From: Asterias amurensis
Lineage: Eukaryota > Echinodermata > Asteroidea > Forcipulatida > Asteriidae
DNA length: 64,000 nt
Assembly (NCBI RefSeq): GCF_032118995.1
Contig: NC_092656.1
Location: 23,084,965-23,148,964, forward strand
Direction: 5' to 3'
The notes beneath the pieces are model-generated. The model did not search any database and was not told where the DNA came from. It worked only from the letters and a program-made list of their open reading frames with translations. Below are positions 42,540 through 56,200 of this stretch, one piece after another. Position 1 is the first letter of the stretch. Each line of letters opens with the position of its first letter. Both the position numbers and the translations under genes were made by a program.

Positions 42540-44251
42540 TTATCCTATAACAATTACATCCCCTTTATTTACCACCTCACCAACCTCAATGCTCATCTTT
42601 TCCTCTGGCGTGTCTGGACAATCCAACTTTACTTTTTCCTCTATTTTGCTCTCCAAAACTGCTGCTCTTACTTTGTTTATTTCAGAGCTATCTGCCTGGG
42701 TAGTTTGTGCCGGACACTCACTCACAGAAACCTGTTTGGCGTCCTTGATATCTTCTGATGTGTCCATTTTTTCTGTGGTGCATGTGGTCGAGGGTTTGAA
42801 GAAATTCTTTAGCGTCGCCGTCTTTTTGGTCGGTTGCTGCGGAAGTGAAAGACCAGTCGATTCATCGAGTTGCTTGGGCGCAGGCGCTGCGCTGTTAGCA
42901 GCCAACTGTGGCAAAGTCGGGGTACTAATTGGCATTTGGATCATGTTGGATCTTGCAGCTCGCTCTGTAGCTGCTTGCAACGCCAGCATAGCCTTGATAT
43001 CTGTGGGGCTCATATGCGGCGCTTTCACCTCTTGGCCGAGCCTGGCAGCTTGGTCGATCTGGGATTGCAACGACAGAGAACCTAAGATCTGGGACGTCGT
43101 CGTCGTCGTTGGGTGTGATACAACCTGCTTGGGAAGCATGTTCATGTAGTGAACTTGTTCATTCGACAACACGGGTTTGAAAAGTTGGGGCTGAGGCTGC
43201 TGAACAGGCTGTCTGGGAATGGATTGTGACAGCTTCTGAATGATCTCCATCGGAGACATGCAGTTATACACAGAGCTGTGGATAGGTACATGTACACCAG
43301 CAGCAGGTTGGATTAATGGCTGGTGGGGTAAGGGCATTTCAGCTGGCTTGACTTGCCCTGATTTCATAGAGGCTAGATTTTCACGTACTGTGTTTCCGTG
43401 TAACCTCCACTGCACCTCGCTCGGTATTCCATGTGGATGGGTCATGGGTGAGTTTAGCGATGGGGTATAAACCTGGTGCATTGGCATTCCCTGACTCTGT
43501 GGCATCATCACTGGTAACCCACCAGCTGGATTAATCCTTGTGTGGTTATAATTCACGGTTGGTATCCCATGTCCGAGAAGAGGACTCTCCGCTCGTAGCG
43601 CCTTCTGGGGTTTGGTAATGTACTGCCATTCGCTCGGGATCGGCAAACTCTGAAGGTTGTAGTGCTGCAGGAGATCGTTGTGAACGTACCAACAAGTCCG
43701 TGAGTGTTCTTGACGCCTTTCGCGTACCGCTATGGCGTTGATTGTGATGAGCAGTTGGCGTTTTGAAATGGAGCAATCAATGTTGTCTGCGGTGGTTGTG
43801 GTGATATCCGTGGTGGACGTTACCCCAGGAGTGGGCATCAGCGTGGTGGAGGTTACCCCAGGTGAGGGCATCAGTGTGGTGGATGCTACCTCAGGAGTGG
43901 GCGTCACCGAGGTCCCCACACCCCCGCCAATCAAAGTGTTAGGTGAACTTTGGCAGACAGCCACTGCACCAACAGTTTGTTGAGCGCTTACAACAGAGGG
44001 TTTGTCCACTTCGGCTTCTGGAGATACAGAAGAAATCGTTGATACAGGCGATCCTTCAGCTGTTCCTGGACTGCTTTTGGATGATACTTCCATCGGGGTA
44101 GATGTGGATGGCACATCTACTGCAGCTCCAGGAGTGGGTTTTACAGAGTTTCTTTTGAGTGTTTCAAGTCGCCAGAACTCTCTGAACTCGCGTTGTAGAG
44201 TCCTGATACCGGCTACATTGCCATGGACTAGACGGATCAAATCAGGCATAG
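42540..44251 (-). CDS. CHAF1A: CHAF1A exon 13 (winged helix, C-terminal extension, stop)
   Basis: Acceptor TTTCCCATAG; starts AMPDLIRLVHGNVAG, a conserved block. Includes two near-identical 11-residue minirepeats (STTLMPSPGVT, STTLMPTPGVT), the winged-helix core and a low-complexity tail ending VNKGDVIVIG and a TAA-type stop at 42540-42542. Confidence 0.94.
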
Positions 44252-47200
44252 CTATGGGAAAAAAAGAAAAAGAACATTGCTTGTGTCAATACATGGTAAC
44301 TGTTAAGGTTTATTTGAGAGAGAATATTCTCATTTGAGAGCAGCACAAGCAGCCACAATACCAGGATGAATATGAAATGAGAAATGTTCCGTTTGATGTG
44401 GGAGGAAAACCCCAATCCACATGCAAGGTTCCGGTCTGAGGCTTTCTCATGGACTTTGAAATGTTTCAATAAAGTGCCCCTTGCCCTCTCATCAAGCATT
44501 ATTGTACCCATGTGAACCTGTTCTTTTGATTCTGAATCCACTACCTAAGTCTTTTGGTGACACTAGGTGGCAGTAGAGTTACCATTGTTCTCGGAAATGT
44601 GCTTATGCTCAGAACTACATAAACAATGAAAGGTGACCTGATAAGTCAGCTGCCACCTAGCATTCCAAAGTATCCCATTCACAAACTAGTCTAACATTTT
44701 GTCTCGGACAAGAAGGAGGTCTGCACAATTTCTTGATTAATTGTGCAATTCATAATCATAGACGTTGAACCAATGTTGTATAAGAGAGAGATTGGCTGTT
44801 GTCAGCTTGGAGTTTATATCCCTCAGTGCCGAGTTCCCTCGTCGGGAAAACCATCTAATACAAACAAACAAACGAAAAAAGTTTTTAAGACATGGGGAAT
44901 CTTCCCTCATCACTTGTCACTTACCCTCAGCAGGTACAGGTCTTTTCATTGAGATTCCCTGCGACACCCCCATAATAGATTTTACATTCTTCAAAGTCGA
45001 GTCCTTCCTTGGTGTCTCATCACTCGACGTCGTCTGCTTCCTCCTCCTGATGTCAATAGGGGTCGCTGTCAAGGCAACAATCTTATAAGCCTCCATTGCT
45101 TTAAGATTGCTGGCCGACGCCTTGGAGGAGGCAGTCTCCCACACACAGCCGACAATGACTGCTTTGAGGACCCCTTGCTGACGTTTCAGCTCTACCTCCC
45201 AAGATTTGGCTTTGGCTGCCCGCCTGGCCTTCCAGGACTCCGCTTCCTCCTGAAAGAAATCAAAACATAAAATAAGATACCCAGCCTGGAATTCAATGAG
45301 TGTAGATTAAGGCTAGCCCATCTGACCACCTCACTTCGTGGCTCGTGAATACCTCCAAATGCCGGCAATCAATATGTAAATACCAGGGATCAACAGACAT
45401 GTACCTTTCAGCGTTCTCCCAACAGTGGTCTGCTGACCAAGCCACTTAAACACCTGCCGTCGATTTCACCAAACTCTTCCTAACTTAAGATTAATCTTTG
45501 GACTTAGGACGGGTTCAGTTCTGTTTCCAAATACGTAGGACGCATTGAACCCATCCTAAGTTAGGACGGGTTACTTGTCCTAACTCGAGTTAGAATTAGC
45601 GTTTTGTGAGATCGGCTGCAGAGGACCAATTAAGCAGCAACCATTGTTAAAGCCCATTTTAAATGTTATCATTTTTAACATGGTAAATTTACTCTCAATA
45701 TAATTTGTTTTTATTGTATGAACTTCTAAATATAATTAAATGACTCCGCCCGGCACCGCCCACCGTGGCTACAACACTGCTGGCCAGTTAAAAAATTCTA
45801 CATCAGTCTAATACTGACCTCATCTTCGCCTTCACATCCTTCACTCTCTGAGAGGTATCCGTGAGGAACAAAGAAACCATCGTCTGAGTCTCCTGCATCC
45901 ACGTCATCTTCACCATCCTCCTCTCCCTGTTGAGTAGAAGGCAAAAGGGGTATTTAAAAATAATATTAATAATAATAATACAGAATTCTTATATAGCGCT
46001 TCATCACACCCTTAGGGACGTACCAAGCGCTTAGTATTTTACCTGCAAGGTATCTAGGGACGTTTTTTAAGTTTAGACCTATTCCTTTATAGCACCATGT
46101 AATGGTTAACAAGATGCTGTAGCAATATACTGCAATCAGACTACAGGCATGAGAATGGGTGATGATAAAAAAAAAGGAAAAAATTCAGTTGATTGGAAAT
46201 GTCAATATTCCATCATTTTTGTGTGCGAAGCACACAACACGAGCGCGCAGCGCGAAGTCCCTTACGGCCGGGGTCCAGGGCCCGCTTAAGGGCCCTGGGA
46301 GCTCTGGCTATTTTAGAAGCTCTGTGGTGGTCTCTAATGCATTTCTGGCACCTATTTTTCCAGGTAGAAGTGAGCTACTTTTGTGTGATTTTTCCTTTTT
46401 TATTTTTTTATAATAGGTTTAAGGGAAAATAAAATGTAAAGCTCACACAATTCAAACAATTTTGGGTTCGCCTGCGATTTTATTACAATTCCGGAAAAAA
46501 GGAAAAAAAAAAAATAAAAAATTATCCCTTATTTCTGCTCTTGAAAATGCTTTTTTTCTCACCAACAACCATTTTTATAGGTTCTTGATTTGAAATTCGG
46601 TTGTGTAAAAGAAATTCTTTTGCAGTTAAATGTTTGTGATTTTAACGATCCGTCGGCGACGCACATTTTAAAATATATATAGGCCTATATACTTGGCGAG
46701 AGCGATGTGTTTTTGAGAAAGAGGTTGTGATTCAGCATAGGGTATAACTGGAACGAGGTTGAGATTAGACCCCAACATAGAAATAGAACCAATGAAGAAA
46801 GCACGTCGTCCGGACGCACAGTGTGTTCGCTGGTTCCCAATATATCTTTCGCTGGTTGTGAGGCAATAACAGGTACCAGTTTCCCCTGGCCTGCCGGCGA
46901 TCTCAGATTCGTGCCGCGCCGCTCATTGGTTCGTGTACAAACCTGCACGTACACAGTACACATGGTGCAAACACGTGCATTGTTTTTTTCAGTAGACTTT
47001 CAAAAGTCTCCACACGTGTTATCTTTGCTGCAGCAGCAAGCGCATTACACGCAAACATTATTGAACCGTACCACTATAAACGAACCAAGGAATGCGGCAA
47101 GTTTATACATCGGTCGCTGCTGCTCCATTATGCATGCGCGATGCCAGGAAGACCACAAGCCGTAAACTGAGCCAGTTGCTGGACGGCAATTTATTGTTTA

Positions 47201-50200
47201 GGTGCCGTTTTTTCATGAACGCCGTACGTGTGGATCCGCGATAAGAACAATTACAAAGGTAAACTGGACATTGTCTGACTAAAGAAGAGGGATTAGAGAA
47301 ATCCAAATGTATACCCCCCAAAACCTACCCCCCGAATTTTATAGCAAATTCACATTGAACTCGGAGACCACATATTTTGAAGTGAAAAATCCGGAATTCC
47401 GGAAAAATCCGGAAGATTCTCATGCCTGAGACTAGGAACACTGGGTTCTACCCCTTCTCTTTACAAGTGCACTTAGTATTTAAAAAACTAAATAGAGACT
47501 CAAATAGAGAACACAATTTTGACATTTGTTTTCCTTAGAAGTATATTCAGCAATACAGCTGCTTACCTCCGAGTGTGAGAGACTTTCTCCGGGCTCCTCC
47601 CATTCATCATCACTGTCAATCTCATAATCCAATAAATCCTGCAAAATCAAATTCATAAATTGATTTGTTTTTAAATATTTAAAGATGATAATAAAATGTG
47701 CTCTTTCATCTTTGAAAAAAGAAAAGCTAGAACATTGATAACTGCCTGATATAGGAAATAATTACAACTAAGTGAAACAAAACCATTTTTTTGTCAAATT
47801 AATACAAGTCAGTAATGATTACTTTCTAGAACTGTAACATCTCAAAACATTTTTGTTAACTGATTGCCGGATGGACAATCAGAAGGAAACAGTCATTATA
47901 TATTATATTCTTGCACGAATCACAGGGCAAGCACCTATCCTGTCTGCCATTTTGGAGGTCAGGTGAAGAGAATTTTTTTTACAATCATTGACACCTTGTA
48001 CATGCCCGCATTAACGGGGAGGCCACTGCAGCCATGGCCTCCGTTGCCCCTAGTCTTGGCCTTGGTGCCCCATTCAAAAGTGTCCCTTAGACTTTCAGAT
48101 TTTCCAATAGAAGTGCCCTTTTCAAAATGAAAATGGCCTTGCCCTCTCAAAGATGAAATTCCATGCCTGCTTGTATACTGGGAAGCTGATATAATACCGT
48201 GCATGTATCTACCAAACAAGGTACTCAAGGCGCTGAGTATATACAAACTTTCAGAAAGATAGGTCATCGCATTGATGAATTCTGAGACCCAATTAGTTAG
48301 CACCTTATAAGAATTTACAAGGTGCTACAGCGCATACAGCCGCCACAACCAGGAACACCGGGACGAACCCTTTCACTTTTCGATAAGTGCACTGGGTTCT
48401 TTTACATGCATTTACACAACACATTGGACCCAACGGCTGTACGTCCCATCCGAAGGACCAAGCAATGGTCTTGCTTAAGGACACCAGTGTCATGGTTAGG
48501 GATGCCAGATCTACTGTAAAAATTCATGCAAATAGAACAATCCAGAAAAAGCACCTACCGGACACTATTTAGTTATTTATTTTTAACTAAAAAATAAGCT
48601 CCATACCTCATCCTTCTTGAGATAGTTCCTCGGGTTGACCATTTTACTTTGTTGCCTCCAGGTACCGTAGTAAGCCGGCCGATAGTTCTCATGGAACTGA
48701 AGAAATTTGCACTTCATTCTCGTTGTCTGCTTCTTGGGTTTGGGAGACACGGACACTATCTCAACATCCTGTGCATCTCTGAAATACAACGAGTTTGGGA
48801 AATAATCAAGAGTTAGAAAAGTAGAATTTTGTCAGCAATGAAAGGTAGAAATAGCAAGACTTTAGTGATAAGCGAAGCAACAGCGCATGGTTGCTTTCTT
48901 CACTTCCTTCAGTCTGCAAGTCACACCCACAGAATTTACAAAAGGTAAACTTATCACCGTTTCTAGATCTCGTTACACATACCAAAAGCAATGTGTTTTT
49001 TTCCAAAACCTCTCCTAAGCCTATTTATCTTTCGCTGGCTACTGCTGGAATTAGTTTCAAGTTTCAAGTTTCCGGCACTGTCCAAACACTTCTCTAATTC
49101 GCTAAAGATAAATTGGGCAGGCTACTCAGTCTCCTTCCTTCCCACACCCTCCCTCCTGAGTCCCCCCCCCCCCAACCAAACTAGGCCCAATATAGTCAAA
49201 TTCACGCTCAAGGGATTAAAGGTTGTGCCACTGATGTCTGATTGTGTTTCGTAAGTAAATTATGTCAGTATGAATAGTCGTGAGCGACACAATTGATTCA
49301 ATAAGCAGAAGTCCAGGCTATTTTTGCAGTACTCCTGGTGCGTGATTACACGATTAACCAAGCAGTTGAAAAATGGTAATCGTGACGACTAAGCAATCAA
49401 TAGTTGCAACTACGACACTAGTTGCACTAGTCGCCCAGGCTTACCATACATAGCATGCTTTTGCAACGTTGAAAGGGTGGAGTAGTACTTACTTCTTCTC
49501 TTCACCCATCTTCTCTACGGATGGTGAAGTCGTTCTGCTCGTAGCTTCTTTCTCTTTGGTCTTAGCTGAAGGAGTCTTTCCCATCTTGCCTTTAGCACGG
49601 ACCTTAGTTCTTAGCTCCTCAAAATATAATAAGGTACAATTCTGAAAAAAATAAATTTGTACAAAAATGTTTTAATACTTCCAGGAAATTGTGAGCAAAT
49701 TTCATAGGTTTTTAGTTTCTAGATTTTATGTTTCCAAACAGTGTTGTTGACTCGAGTCCGTGACTTGGACTTGAATCAGTCTTGAGTCGCAAATTTCATT
49801 GACTTGCGACTTAACCTGCTTTGGAGGAAAATAACTTGGGACTTGTCTTGACGAAAAATTAATTGAGACCCGACTTGCACAAACAAAACTTGAGATGAGA
49901 AATGACTTAAATAAATAACATTTTACGACAATGCAATTGTTGTTAAAATTAATTGTGGGAAATTGAGTCTTTGGTGACGATAACGTTGATCCAGATTGTT
50001 TAAAGTTTGTCTCAACATCAGAGGGCTTATTTCAGGACATTATGTGACAAAATTGGACTTGTGACTTGACTGACTTGACACCACATTACTTGAAGGTGAA
50101 ATGTTTCTCAAAATGCTTTACACTATTGAAAGCTGTTGTAAGTTTCTAACCAAAAGCTTTTATTGCCACTCCTTCTAAGAGTGATAACCAAACATACACC

Positions 50201-53200
50201 TTGTCTTAAAAACAAATGTACAGTCAGTGATGTTAGAACTAATAACAAAACCAACCTGATCGGTAAAAGCTGCATCAAATGAATCCTTTGTATCGATGAA
50301 ACTCGGATTCCTAACCAGTGGAGCTAGAACCATGTGTTCCTTGACCTGGAACGGGGCGTACCAGTTGCTGGACTTCTCCACTACCTTCTTGATAGGAGCA
50401 GCTTCCTTGAAGAAACTCTTGAAGAAAGTTTTCTGCCGGTTCTCTTTCTTTTTCTGTCAGAAATTAAACAAAAACTCAAATTTGTATTCTAGGGTTTAAA
50501 TAAAACTTTGTCTAAAAACAGCCAAAGTGCTTACTCACCAAGTTAGTTTTTGTGGTCATTAGTTTTTTGAGATTAGAACCCTTACCCTAAAATCTTAAGT
50601 GAATCCATCTTAACTAATATTTTGATAATCTCTGCTCTATTTTCTTGATTTGTTTACCTTTTCTTCTTCCTCTTTGAGCTTCTCATCTTCTATTTGCTGC
50701 TTTTCTTCGATCTTCTTGCGTTTTTCTTCCATCTTAGCACTGAAGGTAAAAATGTTTTATTGAATGAATTAATAATGCCAATGGTCGGCCTTGTTGAAAA
50801 TCTGGCGTAAGCTCATTCAGAGATTAAAATATATAAAAAAATATATAAAAAGGCCAGTAAATGATTAATTTTAGTGGTTAGTTTTATTATGAGCATAAAC
50901 AACTCACTCAATGATGTCTTGTTTCTTTTTCTTCTCCTCCTCCTTGGCCATCTTCTTCTGCTCTCTGTCCAAGTCCTCCGCCTCTTTCCTCAGCTGTTTC
51001 TCCCTCTTCTTTTCTTCTTTTTCTAGCTCTTTCTGTTTCCTTGCTTCTTCTCGTTCTTGCTCCTTGGCGGCCTTGAGATCCATCTTCTGACGTTTCCTCT
51101 CAGCCTCCTCTTCTTCCAGTTTACGTTTCTTTTCGTTGCGCAGTTTTATCTGAGGAAACCAAATTGTATCCAAGAGATGAATCCAAGAGATGTTCAAAAA
51201 ATCTAATGGCTGATTAAGATGCTACAATTTTTCATTAAACCAACCGCATGGCATCAGGGCCATGTTAAGATAGGCAGGAACATCTAATCTTGAAAGTACA
51301 ATTGCTGACCTTGTACATGTAGTACACATGGTGTCAGCTTTAATAGATGTTTCAGGCAAAATTTGAAGGCCGAGGAGGTTTTGTAAAAATCCTGAAGTTT
51401 GAGGGAAGAAGACAGCAACAGATTTGGGACTAAGCTTAGACACACAAAATTCTATCCATTGTTTGGGAAATTTGCATCGTTACAAAGGTAAAACAGTGGA
51501 CAATTACTCAGTATGTCCGGTGCAAACTAACATCTCAAAGTCTCACAATCTTATAAAAAATGTTATATATTGATGTGTTCTCATACCTTCTCTTCCCTAA
51601 GTTTCCTTCGTTCCTCTTCTTTCTTCAAGGCTTTGGCAGATAACGGAGTCTACCAGGAAATAACAATATAACAAAAGATCAAAAAGGGTTTCATTGATTA
51701 GAAAACAAAGATGACTTTCAAACCAAATAGATGGAGATCTCCTTTTTACAAATTTTTAGCTCTCTGTCAGCAGTCCCATCGCTGAATGTTGTCATCAGCC
51801 ATCTGACTGAGTCTCAAAAATAAAACACGATGACTATGTAATGCCATTTTACTCTTTAATTCACAGACAACTACATCAAGACGGCCTACACCGCTAAAAA
51901 ATCACACAAAATAGCGAAATTTATCATAGTTTTGCAATGAACTTATACTTTGCAGCCACTACCAAGTCATCCCAAGATTGTCATCGCGAATAATTGTTTT
52001 GGGATGAGTAAATCCGAAGCAAAGTTTTAGTGAAAGTGTTATTGAAAATTTATCACTAAGTTGCAATGGATATTTTATTTAGCGACTGGTTTCGGGGTTT
52101 GCGATGATCAAAAGGCATTAGTGAAAATGCCCCTGGTCCATTAAACATTTTGTGTCAAATTCTAGCCCTGCATTCCAGAATTGTAAGCTATTTTTCAAAC
52201 TGATTCTTACATTTTTCACCACCTTCTTTATTTCTCACCTTTGAGGCAGTCTTTGCAATCATTTTTGGTGTTGATAGATTACCAGCTGATGACAGTGTGC
52301 CTGTTGAACTCTCAGCCTCACTGGACTCTCCCGATGTCTTGCTTGTTCCATCCTCCATGGGGACTGCAGTCGGTGTTGCTCTCAAATCCTCATCCTCTTC
52401 ATCTTCCATGTCAGCATCGTAGCCGAGTTTAGACGCCGACTTGGAATCTTGACTCACCTCCAATGTGAGATCAATCAGACTTTCCTCTTCCAACGTCTTG
52501 TTGCTTCCCGGCTGCTCAGAGCCACCCTCTGAGATGTCGTCGGCATCCTCATCTTTGACGACATCGCTGGTCGACAAGACCTCATCGTCGTCAATCTCGA
52601 TGACATCATCAGATGTGGACACCTGAGGTTGCTGGGTTATCTGAAGGAAGCTGTCCAAGAGCTTGGGTTTAGTGGTTGTTAACCTCCTTGGGGTCGTCGA
52701 TGATGAGGCCATTTTTCCTCCCTCTTGATCCTCGCAGCTCGACGTCACCTCTGGCTCAAGATCCGACGCCTGGATGCATGGTCTCTTCGGCGTTCCAGGC
52801 GAAACTGCGACCTTCTTCTTCGTTGAACTCTCGAGTGTTTTCTTTAGCGTTGTCTTCACGTCTGGAGTCTTGCCTTTAGTTGATAGGATCAACGATGCAG
52901 ATTTCTCCGAGCCCGAGTGTTTACGTTTTTTGGTAGGTAGGGTGTCAACGGTCGGAGACTTGTGGCATTGATTGGGTGAGGGGGAAGATAGGACTTTGAA
53001 TGGCAGACGAGCTGGGGAAAAAGAAAACATACAAACGTATTACAACAATTAAACAACTAACAGGGCACTCCTTTATCAAAAGTAATTGTCTTTTTAATGA
53101 AGGCAATTATGCCTCTATGAACCTGGCATGCCACTTCTGCCATCTACGATCCGTAACGAATAAAAATTTCCCTTACACAGGAAAACCTTCCCCTTGGAAA

Positions 53201-56200
53201 GATCGTCTCTGAATAACCAAAGTTCAAGGTATTTTGTATCACTGAAAAGAAACAGAAATTCTAAACCCCTGGTCAACAATCAGCTCTACTGCAAGCTGAA
53301 GTTTTCATTGAACCAACGTCAGTAACTAATTGACTTGCACCTGTGGCAGCTTAATCTGTAGGTTAAACAGGTGCTACCTAATTACCGCTTCATTACAGCA
53401 GGAAACTTCCTTCAGCAGCAATTACCAATCAGTAGTCAGTTTGTTGACTACTAACTCTAGCAGTGGCCTGTACAATACGTGTGTAACCACTGTAAATTAC
53501 TTCTTTAAAAGAAATATCAAAAGAAAATTCTTGGAATATGAATGCAGTCACAGCAAAAATTCAACGCTTGATTTTGGTTATTTTAACCAAACTACATGCA
53601 AGAACCATATGTGCATGATTTCCACTTTTTTCTTCTTGCTCACACAAAGGATTATGCCCAAATTTCTAATGTTTGTAATTTCATGTATATTTTTTATCAC
53701 ACAAAACATGAACACTGTCTCACAGTCTGCGACTATTTTGTCAGCTCCACCAATCCTGTATAATACCTTATTGAAGCAGTTTTGATGAGAGTCTGTTCAT
53801 ATACATTGCATCTCGAGCCTTCATCCACGGGATTAAATCATTTGGATTCCCCGTAACCCGTTTCATTGCACCATTGTCTAAATCTTTTAAATCTGATTAA
53901 CGTCGTTGATGAATCACAGGAGGAAACAAATAATATCCTGAAAAACTTTCTCTCTGCCCAGGGGTGGAGCTTCAGGAATTGAATTAATGCTCCCTCAGGA
54001 AACTATTGTTGTAAGGTGTCTCCAGTACATGTATGTGGGATTTGAGGCATGATGAGATATCAATGTTGCTAGGTAAACTATGTTCTTTTGAGAACTTGTC
54101 TTTTTATATATTCTACTACCACGGAATAGATTTTTCTCTGAATTTGGGAGACTTCCCTACTGCCGCGGAAAAGATTTTGGGTAGTTCAGAGACTTCTCAG
54201 TTCTTAAAAGAACTGTCAGCTGCTTATTAACGACTACCTGGGCGGAAGGTAGGAAATCGGTAGGGACTACTACTTTTGCTTAGTGGATCTAGAGGACTGT
54301 TAGTTTTTAACTTCACAGCCGCGGAGTGAGACCAGTATGGCTTACATCGATTTGGCCACCACCCTCAAGGAACTTGTCTACAAGTATCTCAGGAGATTTC
54401 AGCAGGTAATTAATAACTTCCTCTCCACTTCTTGTCTTGTTCTCCACAGCAGAAATCTTCTAGCTGTTTATAGTCGTTGAGTAAAAAATTGTGGCTTAAA
54501 GTTACATGTATACTTGCATTTGTACATGTAGGGCTTGCAATTAAACTGGATGTAGAGTTGCCAACATTTAGGGACAATAATAATAGGGGCTTTACATAAC
54601 ACAGTTCAAAGGTTTACAGGGTTCTGTGGTACAATATGCAGCCAGTCAATTGGGGAACAGAATTTATGTGCACTGGGTTGCATTACACAACTTTCCTTTG
54701 TGCACAAAATTCTGGTCCAAAAATATTTTGAGCTAAAAGCCTGGTGTCCCCCCCCCCCCCCCCAAAAAAAAAAAAAAAGTTCACGCTCTAATTAAAGGAA
54801 CATTACAGAATTAGTTTTGCTAGGGGAAAAATGCTGGCAGTGTAGGCACTCTATGTAATCCATAATACATAAACTGACAAACCTGTAGAAATTTTAGATC
54901 GATCGGCCATCTGGGTCACGAGAGAATAGTGCAAAAACGATAACAAATTTTGCATTGCATCGATGCCAAAACAAAAATGAATAAAACATTCACTGAGCGA
55001 TAAACTCCAAACGCGAAAGATTATTTATTTTTTATCAAATATGAAATTTCAGACAGAAATATTTCAAGGGATGTTTTCAACTATCATCATTAGACTGGTA
55101 AGTTTTATGCAAAAATTATCATGATTCTTGTTTCTTACCAATTCTGTAATGTTCCTGTAAGATAAAAATGTGATTGAACAAACCTTGCTTCAACTTCTTA
55201 GATGGAGGACTCATGATGGACAGCTTTGATTTGACCTCTGAATCTGAAATACAAATAGATATGCCAATGAAAAACAATTACACTTCGGGTTGAACAAAGA
55301 AAAGTTGACTAGAGTGGGACTTGAACCCGAGACCTACGGATTTATGTGCCGGCACTCGACCAGGCCTGACTCTACCAACTGAGCAATACACCGATCCATT
55401 AGGCTCCGCCCCTGGCCCACATGTGAGTGGGCGGAGCCTAATGGATTGGTGTATTGCTCAGTTGGTAGAGTCAGGCCTGGTCGAGTGCCTGCACATAAAT
55501 CCGTAGGTCTCGGGTTCAAGTCCAACTTTAGTCAACACTTCAGCCTCTCAATGCCATTCACACCTCTGTCGTGCATGCAAGTATACGCGCACCCATGCAC
55601 ACGCACACCCATGCATACGCGCACCCATGTCTTTGGACTTTTGGTTGTGCAATGGGTTGTGATTGGTCATTGCGTAATGGGGTGGAGCCTAATGGATCGG
55701 CCTATTAAGCCCGATGTTGGCGATCTCCTTATTTTGCGAAAAAGAAAAAGTCTAACTGAGATTAAGATTAAGAAGAGTAAGATCCATCACAGGCGCTGAT
55801 TCAATTCGCTGGACAGCAAGGTGCTTACATTTACAATTACAATGTTTTTTTGAGCAAAATCAACAAAAAAAGTGGTGATTTTACCTCCTGAAGTGAAAGG
55901 TCTTGACCATGACGAACGTAACCTGCCAACCCAAATGGGCAATTTTTACCCATGTGGTGCTCATGGTCGGTGTGATGTGAGAAAATGGTTGCAGTGCGTG
56001 TGAGTTGAGACAGACATGACCAACCGTCCAATGTAAATGACAGATATGACACTGTCTCAGTGACAGACCCCTTCTGAACATTAAGGCATTTGACAAGGCG
56101 ATCCACAATCAATGCAATACAGTCATGACTCAGGAGTCAGATATGAGAAAGACAGCACGTACCACCACTCCAGAGTCATCATGCTAGGAATCAGTGGCAG

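Larger units (their letters stand above)
53012..55183. other. CHAF1A intron 2, with antisense content
   Basis: Contains, on the + strand, the candidate alternative first exon at 54337, a poly-C/poly-A run at about 54750-54778 and a TIR element (54796-55156). A 151-codon + strand open frame at 53330 has no recognisable domain. Confidence 0.6.

Noticed and set aside
42589..43149. 186-codon + strand frame opposite CHAF1A exon 13
   Set aside because: Antisense shadow of the low-complexity CHAF1A extension; Leu/Ser/Val-rich without any domain.
53330..53785. 151-codon open frame on the + strand inside CHAF1A intron 2
   Set aside because: Cys/Ser/Phe-rich with no domain, no splice context or codon bias, and it lies antisense in an intron; most likely chance in A+T-rich DNA.
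55837..56112. 91-codon - strand frame in CHAF1A intron 1 (HTDHEHHMGKN...)
   Set aside because: Removing it leaves CHAF1A in frame, and it has no similarity I recognise; considered intronic noise or repeat.
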